DNA from: an uncultured Mesonia sp.
GTDB taxonomy: Bacteria; Bacteroidota; Bacteroidia; Flavobacteriales; Flavobacteriaceae
Direction: 5' to 3'
DNA: 64,000 bases
NCBI GenBank assembly: GCA_958296185.1
Contig: CATQIB010000005.1
Coordinates: 1-64,000 of the forward strand
In this document: positions 17,566-25,223 of the stretch, in pieces
Layout of the letters: each line of letters starts with the position of its first letter
Position numbering within the stretch: the stretch's first letter is position 1
Made by a program: the position numbers and the translations under genes
Notes under the pieces: generated by a model
The model's input: only the letters and a program-made list of their open reading frames with translations
Databases searched by the model: none
Told to the model about the DNA's origin: nothing

Positions 17566-17599
17566 AAAAAAGAGCATTGTTTACCAATGCTCTTTTTTT
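17566..17599 (+). terminator. terminator after the DUF3276 gene
   Basis: Stem AAAAAAGAGCATTG / CAATGCTCTTTTTT, loop TTTAC, followed by a T-run. Confidence 0.88.
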
Positions 17600-17744
17600 A
17601 TTGTAGCCATTATCTTATTTGCCGACAAATTACTTTTTGCCTACGCTACTTTTAATAGCAAATAAATCCTGATTTCATTACGGAGAGACAATAAAATATC
17701 TCTAGAACATTTTATTAAAATTGGTTTTTTTGTATTTTGAAAAA

Positions 17745-18248
17745 ATGAATGATTCAACCCAACTCGAAACAATTTATCAGTTTACAGCGGCCTCAAACCT
17801 GCGTAATTGGCACACAATTAACGATACAGTTATGGGGGGAGTGTCTTATGGTCACATCAAAATAAACGAAGAAGGCAACGGAGTTTTTACAGGTAAAGTC
17901 TCTTTAAAAAACAATGGCGGATTCTGTTCTGTGCGCTACCCTGTTCCCAGAAAGCAAATCGGTAAATTTCATAGTTTCGTATTAAAAGTTTGTGGAGATG
18001 GTAAAGAATATCAATTCAGAATTAAAGAAAATACAGAAGACGCACACGTTTACAAGTCAGTGTTTAAAACTACTAAGCAATGGCAGGAAATCAAAATTCC
18101 GTTTAAGGGAATGTTCCCTAGTTTTAGAGGGCGTAAACTCAACAAATCCAATTTCTCGGGTCAATCTTTAGAAGAAATCGCTTTCTTAATTGCCAATAAG
18201 GAAGAAGAACATTTTAAGTTATCAATTAGTAGTATTAAATTAATTTAA
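17745..18248 (+). CDS. CIA30 family protein
   Basis: A 167-residue protein of the complex I intermediate-associated protein 30 family (PF08547), a galactose-binding-like beta sandwich. Visible signatures are NWHTINDTVMGGVSYG near the N terminus, KVSLKNNGGFCSVRYP, and PFKGMFPSFRGRKL. In mitochondria CIA30 assists complex I assembly, but bacterial members have no established role. No signal peptide is evident. The ATG at 17745 is preferred over a TTG at 17721. Convergent with the fasciclin gene, with a shared terminator between them. Confidence 0.9.
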   Translation: MNDSTQLETIYQFTAASNLRNWHTINDTVMGGVSYGHIKINEEGNGVFTGKVSLKNNGGFCSVRYPVPRKQIGKFHSFVLKVCGDGKEYQFRIKENTEDAHVYKSVFKTTKQWQEIKIPFKGMFPSFRGRKLNKSNFSGQSLEEIAFLIANKEEEHFKLSISSIKLI

Positions 18249-18295
18249 GGCAAATAAATACTCAGATAGTTTTGTAAACAAAAAAATTATAGCAC

Positions 18296-18325
18296 AAAAA
18301 AGCCTCAACAAATTGAGGCTCTTTT
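18296..18325. terminator. bidirectional terminator, CIA30 and fasciclin genes
   Basis: Stem AGCCTCAA / TTGAGGCT with loop CAAA, flanked by AAAAA on the left and TTTT on the right, between two convergent genes. Confidence 0.82.
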
Positions 18326-18343
18326 ATCAATACCTTTTTGGGA

Positions 18344-18856
18344 TTATTGTGGCATAATCACTGAATCAATAGCGTGAATCACACCATTACTAGCATTAAC
18401 ATCTGTAGCAATAATCTTACTTACATTATTATTTGAGTCTTTAATCCAAATGCTTCCGTCTTTTTGCATCACCGTAAACATTTGCCCATTCAAAGCTTTT
18501 AGCTTAACCATACCATTGCCTTCTTTAAGAGCGGCCTCCACGTCAGTTGAGTTTAGCTTTCCGGGTATAACGTGATAAGTTAAAATATTTCCTAATGCTT
18601 TTTTATTCCTTGTCTCAAGTAAAGAATTAAGCGTTTTACTATCAATTTTTCCAAAGGCATCGTTGGTTGGAGCAAAAACAGTAAACGGTCCATCACCTTG
18701 CAAGGCTTCCACTAACTCAGCTGCTTTTAAAGCAGTTACTAGAGTTGAAAAATCTTTGTTCTCAATAGCCACATCAACTATTGTTTTTTGCGCAATAACA
18801 TTTGTACTAAAAGACATTGTCACCGCAATTGTTAAAATAAAGGCTAACTTTTTCAT
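18344..18856 (-). CDS. secreted fasciclin-domain protein
   Basis: A 170-residue exported protein with a clear signal peptide (MKKLAFILTIAVTMSFS, cleavage near VIAQ). One fasciclin (FAS1) domain follows: LVTALKAAELVEALQGDGPFTVFAPTNDAFGKI with the H1 motif, and the H2-like stretch GVIHAIDSVIMP at the end. FAS1 domains mediate adhesion in many organisms; single-domain bacterial members are surface or periplasmic proteins of unclear function. Monocistronic. Confidence 0.95.
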   Translation of the reverse strand: MKKLAFILTIAVTMSFSTNVIAQKTIVDVAIENKDFSTLVTALKAAELVEALQGDGPFTVFAPTNDAFGKIDSKTLNSLLETRNKKALGNILTYHVIPGKLNSTDVEAALKEGNGMVKLKALNGQMFTVMQKDGSIWIKDSNNNVSKIIATDVNASNGVIHAIDSVIMPQ

Positions 18857-19175
18857 ATTTGTTTTTTTTATTATTCATGATAAAGATAATCCTTTTCTTT
18901 ATTTGTTTAATCTTTTTAACCTTTTGTTAAACAAATTGTGCTATTTAGCCGTAATTGCCAATACAACTTGAATAACTTTACTGTTTTATCTTCAAATTGT
19001 ACTAATTATCAAGAATCTCGATTTCAAAATACAGTCTTTTAAATCGCTCTTGTAAAGTATTGCTTTTTAAGATTTAGCAACTCAAATACACCATTCATCC
19101 CTAATATGTAATCAGTTAAAAAATTTTGGTTTCAAATTCATCCGATTCGGTTATATTTATCACTTAAATAAAACC
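18857..19175. other. AT-rich divergent intergenic region
   Basis: 319 bases without a gene between the fasciclin gene (minus) and the propeller kinase gene (plus). It holds TTG at 19126-19128 and TATATTTA at 19152-19159 with a 23-base spacer, a plausible if imperfect promoter for the kinase. On the minus strand TATCTTTA close to the fasciclin start is the only -7-like element. I see no tRNA, repeat or strong hairpin. Confidence 0.5.
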
Positions 19176-22079
19176 GTGAAAAAAACAGCCGTACTAATTA
19201 CTTTCTTCTTTTTAACTGTTTGGGTTCAGGCTCAAGAACCAAGCTATTTTTCGCTGCAAACCCTTAACACATTACCCGATCAAACTTTTTATGACATTAT
19301 TGAAGATGATGAAAAGAACATTTGGCTATCGGCTAATAAAGGACTTTATAAATTAACAGGTAAGAATCTCGACTATATTAATTCTAGTCAACAAAAGGGC
19401 AAGACCGTTTTTAGTTTAATTCAATCTAATAGAAGTATTTACGGCATAAATCTTTACGGGCAATTGCTACGCTCACAACACGATAGTTTAATGGTCGTTG
19501 CTGATTTAAGTGAAAAATTAAAAGGAAAATTAGCACAACTATACGAGCATCAAGAACATATTTATGCATTGAGTCAAGCGGGCCTCAGCAGTTTACATTT
19601 GCCAACTCAAACGCTTGAGCAAATCAATCTAGACTTAGTTTTAACTTCGGCTCAAAACCCTAACACCAAAACGATTTATTACCTCACCAACACCCATCAG
19701 CTTAAAGCAATAAAAAACAACCAACTCAAGGTTATTCCTCATTTACCTATTGCAAGTCAACAAAATAATATCAAAAATTTAAATTTGTTTTATATAAATA
19801 ATAAATTGTATTTGTTTTATGTGCAAAACGGTAAACTCATTTACTTAAGCTATGATGAAAGCCAGCAAGCTTTTATTAATAAAGTGAGTATAGAAGGACT
19901 CGAAAATTTAGAAATTCGCCATATAAAAAGCATCGGTAATGATATCTACTTTAGTACAAACCGAGGCTTATTTATTGCTCAATCATCAAATAGTGGATTT
20001 AAGCTAAAGCAGCATCTATTTAAAGATTTTTCACTAAGCAAAACCCTATTTGATTTTCAAGGTAACATTTGGGTAACTACGCTTAAAAATGGGGTTTTTA
20101 TTATTCCGAAGAATCATTATTATCAATATGATTTAAGGTTAAAAAATAGAGAATACATAAGTGCCTTGGCAAAAGGAAAAGGCAACAATCTTTTTGTGGG
20201 TACCAATTTTGGGAATATTTTTTATGGTAACGTACAAAATGGATTTAACAGGCTCAACATTAAAAACACGCATAAAGTTGAAGCGATTTTCTATGATAAT
20301 CTTATCGACAGGCTAGTTATAAGCTTAAAAGATGCAGACGGATTTGTTTATCAACTCAAGCTTGCCCGTAGAGAAGACCTCAAAAACCAAATAAAAAGTT
20401 CTAAAGGTTTATTGAAGGCCTTTGGAGGTTTGGTAAACCTAAGTTTTAAAGCTTCATACTTTTATGCAGACATTACTAAACCTGATCAAAGACGTATTTT
20501 AAATGACAAACGTGCCAAAAATGCATTTTTTGACAGTACCAACCAGCGGCTTTACATCAGTTATATAGATGGAACAAGAGTTTATGACAACAATTTTAAC
20601 AGTGAGTACCTCAGTTACAAAAACAATACAATCCCTACATCAGCAATTAATAAATATAAAGACAGCATATTACTGGCTACAAACCAAGAAATATTAAAAG
20701 TGAACCATACCCAACTTGAACCTTTTATAAGCCAAGAACAATTATTTTTTAAGAATGGAATTTTAGATTTTGCGGTAGACAATGAAGACCGCATTTGGGT
20801 TTTAAGTTTAGAAGGTTTACAATGTTACCAAAACAATAAAATCATTTTTGAAAAAACTTTTTTCAATGATTTTCACGGGCTAAGTTTAAACAATCTATTT
20901 CACGTTAACAACCACCTTTATTTTAAAGGCAACCAAAAGCTAATTTACTTACCCACCAATGTAACAAGCCAGTATGCTTCATTGGAGTCTCCCCGAATTA
21001 AAAGCCTTAAAATAGATGGGAAAAATCAAGCCATAACCCACGAAATTGAGTTAGAACCTGAAGCTCAATTACTCGAAATTCAATTGTATACACCTGGTTT
21101 ACAGCTTACTCAAGAAACCAATTACCTGTACAGCCTCAACCAAGAAAAGCCTGTCTGGCAAGAAACCTCATCGGGTTCTAGCAATTTGAACTTTAGTAAT
21201 TTGCCAACGGGCAGCTATCAATTAAGTATTAAATCTAAAGATCAATTTAACCGGATAAGTCAAGAAGAATTATGCCTTAATTTGGTTATAAAACCCCATT
21301 TTTATGAGCAAAACTGGTTTTATGCATTATGCATTTTGGTTTTAGGATTTTCCCTTTACGGATTACATCATTGGCAATTGAATAGAAAAGCTAAAAAAGC
21401 ACAAAAAGAAATCAAATCTTTAAAAACACAAAACAAAATTAATGCCTTAAGCCTGGAGAATTTGCGCTCGCAAATGAATCCGCATTTTATCTTTAATGCG
21501 CTTAACGCCATTCAAGAATTCATCTTATCCAATGAAAAAAAGTTAGCCAGTAATTATTTGGTGAAGTTCTCTAGGTTAATTCGAATGTATTTAGAACACA
21601 CTCAGCAAGATAAAATCAGTTTAACTGAAGAAATAGAAGCCCTAAAACTTTATGTTGCTCTAGAAAAACTCAGATTTGAGGATGAAATTGACGTACAAAT
21701 AGAGATTGATTCTAGTCTAAATTTACAAGCTATTCAAGTACCTTCAATATTTATTCAACCTTATGTAGAAAATGCGTTTAAACACGGATTATTACACGTT
21801 TTGGGGTCAAAAAAATTACATATTGTTATAAAGAAATTCAAAAAATCATTCATTTCTTGTACTATTGAAGATAACGGAATTGGCCGTGATGCTGCCAACA
21901 AAATGTATGCGAATAAAACCAAACACCATACTTCTTTTGCTTTAAAAGCCAACCAGAGACGAGTTGCCTTGTATAACCAAATTAATCCTCAACCCATTAC
22001 AGTAAAAATAACCGATTTAGGAAGCTCTGCAGCCCCAAAAGGAACGCGAGTTGAAATCCTATTTCCTATAAATAATTAA
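19176..22079 (+). CDS. two-component-propeller sensor kinase, LytS-like (His_kinase) type
   Basis: A 967-residue sensor starting at a GTG (GTGAAAAAAACAGCC gives MKKTAV..., a signal peptide ending near VWVQAQ). The large exported part (to about 715) contains propeller-type repeats with weak conservation (for example DEKNIWLSANKGLYKL) and ends in a Y_Y_Y-like domain (GSYQLSIKSKDQFNR). One membrane helix (ALCILVLGFSLYGLHHW) leads to a coiled coil and a His_kinase domain: RSQMNPHFIFNALNAIQE with the acceptor His near 769, IPSIFIQPYVENAFKHG-type N box, and IEDNGIGRDAANK. The LytTR regulator gene follows after a single base. Known propeller sensors often respond to oligosaccharides; the ligand here is unknown. 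Confidence 0.93.
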   Translation: MKKTAVLITFFFLTVWVQAQEPSYFSLQTLNTLPDQTFYDIIEDDEKNIWLSANKGLYKLTGKNLDYINSSQQKGKTVFSLIQSNRSIYGINLYGQLLRSQHDSLMVVADLSEKLKGKLAQLYEHQEHIYALSQAGLSSLHLPTQTLEQINLDLVLTSAQNPNTKTIYYLTNTHQLKAIKNNQLKVIPHLPIASQQNNIKNLNLFYINNKLYLFYVQNGKLIYLSYDESQQAFINKVSIEGLENLEIRHIKSIGNDIYFSTNRGLFIAQSSNSGFKLKQHLFKDFSLSKTLFDFQGNIWVTTLKNGVFIIPKNHYYQYDLRLKNREYISALAKGKGNNLFVGTNFGNIFYGNVQNGFNRLNIKNTHKVEAIFYDNLIDRLVISLKDADGFVYQLKLARREDLKNQIKSSKGLLKAFGGLVNLSFKASYFYADITKPDQRRILNDKRAKNAFFDSTNQRLYISYIDGTRVYDNNFNSEYLSYKNNTIPTSAINKYKDSILLATNQEILKVNHTQLEPFISQEQLFFKNGILDFAVDNEDRIWVLSLEGLQCYQNNKIIFEKTFFNDFHGLSLNNLFHVNNHLYFKGNQKLIYLPTNVTSQYASLESPRIKSLKIDGKNQAITHEIELEPEAQLLEIQLYTPGLQLTQETNYLYSLNQEKPVWQETSSGSSNLNFSNLPTGSYQLSIKSKDQFNRISQEELCLNLVIKPHFYEQNWFYALCILVLGFSLYGLHHWQLNRKAKKAQKEIKSLKTQNKINALSLENLRSQMNPHFIFNALNAIQEFILSNEKKLASNYLVKFSRLIRMYLEHTQQDKISLTEEIEALKLYVALEKLRFEDEIDVQIEIDSSLNLQAIQVPSIFIQPYVENAFKHGLLHVLGSKKLHIVIKKFKKSFISCTIEDNGIGRDAANKMYANKTKHHTSFALKANQRRVALYNQINPQPITVKITDLGSSAAPKGTRVEILFPINN

Positions 22080-22080
22080 T

Positions 22081-22833
22081 ATGCGTGTATTAATCATAGA
22101 CGATGAGCCTAGGGCCAGAACCTTGTTAGAAAAAATGCTTTTGGGCTTAGATGCTCATATTTTCGAAATACAAACTGCCAAAAATTTACTAGAAGGAATA
22201 GAAGTTTTAAAACAGCAATCCATTGATTTACTTTTTTTAGATATTGAGATGCCGCAGCACTCAGGATTAGAGCTTTTTGATATGCTGCCTCCACCCTATA
22301 CGTTTCAAATTGTATTCACTACAGCTTATAATCAATATGCCATAGAAGCTTTTAAAAAAAATGCTATCGATTATTTACTAAAACCTATAGACTTAGACGA
22401 GTTAGAACAGGCGGTTTCAAAGGCCAGCACTGCTAATAAAGGGGCACACCTAGAAGCAAAATTAGAAGATTTGGCGAATGCGTTAAAAAAGGTAGCCATA
22501 AATAAGATTGCTTTAGAGGTAGCTAAAGGTATTTTATTTGTAGAGCATAAAGACATACTTTATTTTGAGGCAGATGGAATGTATACGAATGTTTTCTTAA
22601 GAGATAGCACCAAAAAATGTATTTCAAAACCGCTTAAAAATTTTGTGGAACAATTGGAGCAAGATTCCTTATTTTTTAAATGCCATCGCTCTTTTTTAGT
22701 GAATTTGCAATATGTAAAAGAATTTTCACGCAAAGATGGAGACCAGTTGATTATGGAAAATGGCAAATCTGTTCCTATCTCAAAATCTAATAAAGAGTCG
22801 TTTTTAAAACTCATTCAACAAGTGTATCAATAA
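22081..22833 (+). CDS. LytTR-family response regulator
   Basis: A 250-residue cytoplasmic regulator. The receiver domain (residues 1-115) has the acidic pair in VLIIDDEPRAR and the phospho-acceptor Asp in LLFLDIEMPQHSG; the Lys switch is in YLLKPIDLDELE. The LytTR DNA-binding domain follows from about 145 (ILYFEADGMYTNVFL, then FFKCHRSFLVNLQYVKEF). It starts one base after the kinase stop, so the two are cognate. LytTR regulators bind direct repeats upstream of exported or surface genes; the divergent LRR cluster just downstream is a candidate target by proximity only. Confidence 0.96.
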   Translation: MRVLIIDDEPRARTLLEKMLLGLDAHIFEIQTAKNLLEGIEVLKQQSIDLLFLDIEMPQHSGLELFDMLPPPYTFQIVFTTAYNQYAIEAFKKNAIDYLLKPIDLDELEQAVSKASTANKGAHLEAKLEDLANALKKVAINKIALEVAKGILFVEHKDILYFEADGMYTNVFLRDSTKKCISKPLKNFVEQLEQDSLFFKCHRSFLVNLQYVKEFSRKDGDQLIMENGKSVPISKSNKESFLKLIQQVYQ

Positions 22834-22835
22834 AA

Positions 22836-22866
22836 AAAGAGGCGAGTGTGTTAACCAGCCTCTTTC
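22836..22866. terminator. terminator after the LytTR regulator gene
   Basis: Stem AAAGAGGC / GCCTCTTT with a 14-base loop and flanking A- and T-rich tails. It serves the plus-strand kinase/regulator pair and possibly also the convergent LRR lipoprotein gene. Confidence 0.75.
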
Positions 22867-22894
22867 TTGTATTTAAGAATAATAAAATTCTTAC

Positions 22895-23494
22895 TTATCT
22901 TGGTTCATTACAATCTGTATAAGAATAATTGGTTTGCATATCGCTTAACCAATTTGATCCCGGATTAAAATCTTGATCTATTTGAATACAATTTAAATTA
23001 GCGTTGCCTTGTGCCTGCATTCGGCTAAAAAAGAAATTATTGCCATTGGCCACATTCAAGCTGTTCAAGTTATTAGTGTGTATTTTTAAATCTTCAACCC
23101 CGGGCAGCATACTAATATCTAAAGCAACTAATTTATTATTTTCGAGTAAAATTTGCTTTAACTTAGTGTTTTTAGATAACTCTACTTGAGTTAATTGATT
23201 ATTAAAAGCTGATAAGTTTTTTATGTTTATGAAAGCTTCTATACCCGTTAAATCTTCAATGCCTAGATTTTCAACACTCAATCTTTCAGTAAATAATTTT
23301 GCTTCTTGAAAGCTTATTTCTTCATCATTATTGGTGTTGACAGCCGGGTTGTCGACCAGCGCCTGTTTAAACGAAACATCGTTAAAGTTTACATATAGGC
23401 TTTCATCTGCATTTTTATTTGCATCATCATCAGACGAGCAGCTTGCCAATGCTGCAAAAGCGATTAAAGCAACACTTCTTAAGTTTTTTTTCAT
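22895..23494 (-). CDS. leucine-rich-repeat lipoprotein with EF-hand-like loop
   Basis: A 199-residue lipoprotein from the ATG at 23494: signal with lipobox LASC (Cys 19) followed by SSDDD. The mature part has an EF-hand-like loop (NTNNDEEISFQE) and then irregular leucine-rich repeats (IKNLSAFNNQLTQVELSKN, LKQILLENNKLVALDISM). It ends in a Cys-containing cap (NANLNCIQIDQDF). All of this matches the larger LRR protein at 25224-26741, so they are paralogues. A longer reading from 23530 would overlap the upstream gene and spoil the lipoprotein signal. Last gene of the four-gene minus-strand cluster. Likely a surface binding protein; ligand unknown. Confidence 0.88.
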   Translation of the reverse strand: MKKNLRSVALIAFAALASCSSDDDANKNADESLYVNFNDVSFKQALVDNPAVNTNNDEEISFQEAKLFTERLSVENLGIEDLTGIEAFINIKNLSAFNNQLTQVELSKNTKLKQILLENNKLVALDISMLPGVEDLKIHTNNLNSLNVANGNNFFFSRMQAQGNANLNCIQIDQDFNPGSNWLSDMQTNYSYTDCNEPR

Positions 23495-23508
23495 TTTTTT
23501 ATTCTTGA

Positions 23509-24624
23509 TTATGGTTGTGCATTTTTGCAATCTATTTTTTGTCCATAAGGCATTTGTCCGTGTATAACGCCACCAAAGCTGGTATTGCTATAACCGCTAC
23601 CGTTGTATTGTTGTTTTAAAATAAAGCCTTGAAGTTTACAATTACCTTGGCGTGTGGTTTCTGTAAAAGCGCCTTTTATCCAACGGTACAAGGGCTTCCC
23701 TGTTATTTTGTGATGAACAATACTCCAGTCGTTAGATTCAATTCTGTGGTACATCAATTTTGCACCATCTTTATTGATTACTTTATTTATTTCCGCTTTA
23801 GCGAAATTCTTTAAACTGGTGTTAGCATCTAACTTACCAGCTTTAGGAATTTTAATACTTGCTAAATTGGCCGCTGCAGCTTCTTCATAATTGGCTTTGA
23901 ATTTTGCTTCTATAGCTAAAGCCATTTCCTTAGCTTTTTCTTTGCTAAACAAATTTAGTTTTTCGGGAGGTGCAATGATATTGGTGATGGTTAAATCGCC
24001 TGGTTTTACGTATGAAGGCACATTATAGCTGTGACCGCCCTGAAAAGCTCCAGCATACAAAACAAAAACATCCTCGTCTAGTTTTAGCATACGGGTTAAT
24101 ATTAATCCGCTAGTATCTAAATTAAGCTGGTGATTAGGATCTGCGGGGTGCTGAATAACATAAGATCCGCTGGTCATCTCATATACCCTCACACCATCTA
24201 GCGCAAAAGCATCTAAGATTGGGGGAGAAATGAATACCAACCACGAAAAGTCTAAATCAAAGTCTGGGTGAATTACAACGGCGTGACCTTGCTCTGCTTC
24301 ACCTTGACGATAATTAGCTGCATTTACTATGTAATTGCTTCGGCCAGAACTGTAGCCCATTATATCTTTAAACTGTAAACTTAAGGTAGCTTTTTCTGCG
24401 CTAGCTTGCGGTCCGCGTGGTACGCTGCCTGGCATTTTACTTTTTTTACCCGATGGTCTAGGTTTTGTTGTATTAGCGTCACCACTTGAGGCATCGTTAG
24501 ACACAGCTTCTTGTGCTGCTTTTTTTACTTTATTTTTTAACATTTTACCCAGTTGCGCTTCCGCCGGAAGGCTAACTGCCAAAAATAAAATGGCAAACAG
24601 ATAAGTTAATTTTTGTTTAAACAT
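23509..24624 (-). CDS. secreted protein of unknown family, larger paralogue
   Basis: A 371-residue exported protein not recognised. Signal peptide at 1-24 (FLAVSLPAEAQ), then a basic low-complexity stretch to about residue 75 (KMLKNKVKKAAQEA, TKPRPSGKKSKMPGS). A globular middle domain follows (about 80-235), then a helical Ala-rich linker. The C-terminal domain (about 255-371) is shared with the next gene: P-x-A-G-x-L, then W-x-I-V-x-H-K-x-T-G-x-x-L-Y-x-W, G-x-C, ILKQ, NGSG, PYG and a final I-x-C-x-N-A. Two conserved Cys could form a disulfide. Only 14 bases separate it from the LRR lipoprotein start and 22 from the smaller paralogue, so the genes are co-transcribed. Confidence 0.85.
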   Translation of the reverse strand: MFKQKLTYLFAILFLAVSLPAEAQLGKMLKNKVKKAAQEAVSNDASSGDANTTKPRPSGKKSKMPGSVPRGPQASAEKATLSLQFKDIMGYSSGRSNYIVNAANYRQGEAEQGHAVVIHPDFDLDFSWLVFISPPILDAFALDGVRVYEMTSGSYVIQHPADPNHQLNLDTSGLILTRMLKLDEDVFVLYAGAFQGGHSYNVPSYVKPGDLTITNIIAPPEKLNLFSKEKAKEMALAIEAKFKANYEEAAAANLASIKIPKAGKLDANTSLKNFAKAEINKVINKDGAKLMYHRIESNDWSIVHHKITGKPLYRWIKGAFTETTRQGNCKLQGFILKQQYNGSGYSNTSFGGVIHGQMPYGQKIDCKNAQP

Positions 24625-24646
24625 TGTATTAGATTTTTAGTTGATA

Positions 24647-25156
24647 TTAGTTCGGCGCGTTTTCACAAGCGATATAGGAGCCGTAAGGAACTGGAGCAGT
24701 TCTACTTATTCCAGCAAAATAGGCCTCGTTAAAACCACTGCCATTAAAATCTTGCTTTAAGATATATTGAAACAGCATACATTTACCGTTAGAATTTTTC
24801 TGTATTAAGGCACCAACAGCCCATTGATATAATACCGCTCCTGTAGTTTTATGGGTGACCACCTTCCAGTCGTCTGATATAATATTAAAGGCTACCAATT
24901 GCATACTTTTACTGGCATAATAGCTCTCTAAAGCTTTTGAGGCAACCTGATGCAAATCTGAATCTTTATTAAGTTCTCCAGCTTCAGGGAAAGCAATAGC
25001 CTTTGCAGCTTGCTGCTCTTTTTCTTTATTGGCTTTTGTAGGTAGGTTTAAACTTTCTGAAGCTTTTTCTTTTATTTTTTTAAAAAACTGAGCCTGAACA
25101 GTTGTACTGCCGCCTAATAAGAATAAGCAGATCAAGCATTGTAATATAAGTCTCAT
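24647..25156 (-). CDS. secreted protein of unknown family, smaller paralogue
   Basis: A 169-residue exported protein: signal peptide ending STTVQAQ, a short basic region ([13 protein letters not shown]), then the same C-terminal domain as its neighbour from about residue 55 onward ([52 protein letters not shown]). It lacks the middle domain of the larger protein. The two share an N-terminal design as well (signal, short basic helix), so they look like a tandem duplication in which one copy gained or lost a domain. Function unknown. It lies between the large LRR gene (67 bases) and its paralogue. Confidence 0.85.
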   Translation of the reverse strand: MRLILQCLICLFLLGGSTTVQAQFFKKIKEKASESLNLPTKANKEKEQQAAKAIAFPEAGELNKDSDLHQVASKALESYYASKSMQLVAFNIISDDWKVVTHKTTGAVLYQWAVGALIQKNSNGKCMLFQYILKQDFNGSGFNEAYFAGISRTAPVPYGSYIACENAPN

Positions 25157-25223
25157 AGCTTAAAATGAATTTAAAGAGCGTGCACCCAGCTGGTTAAGCT
25201 GAATGCACTGCTAATAGATTGGA

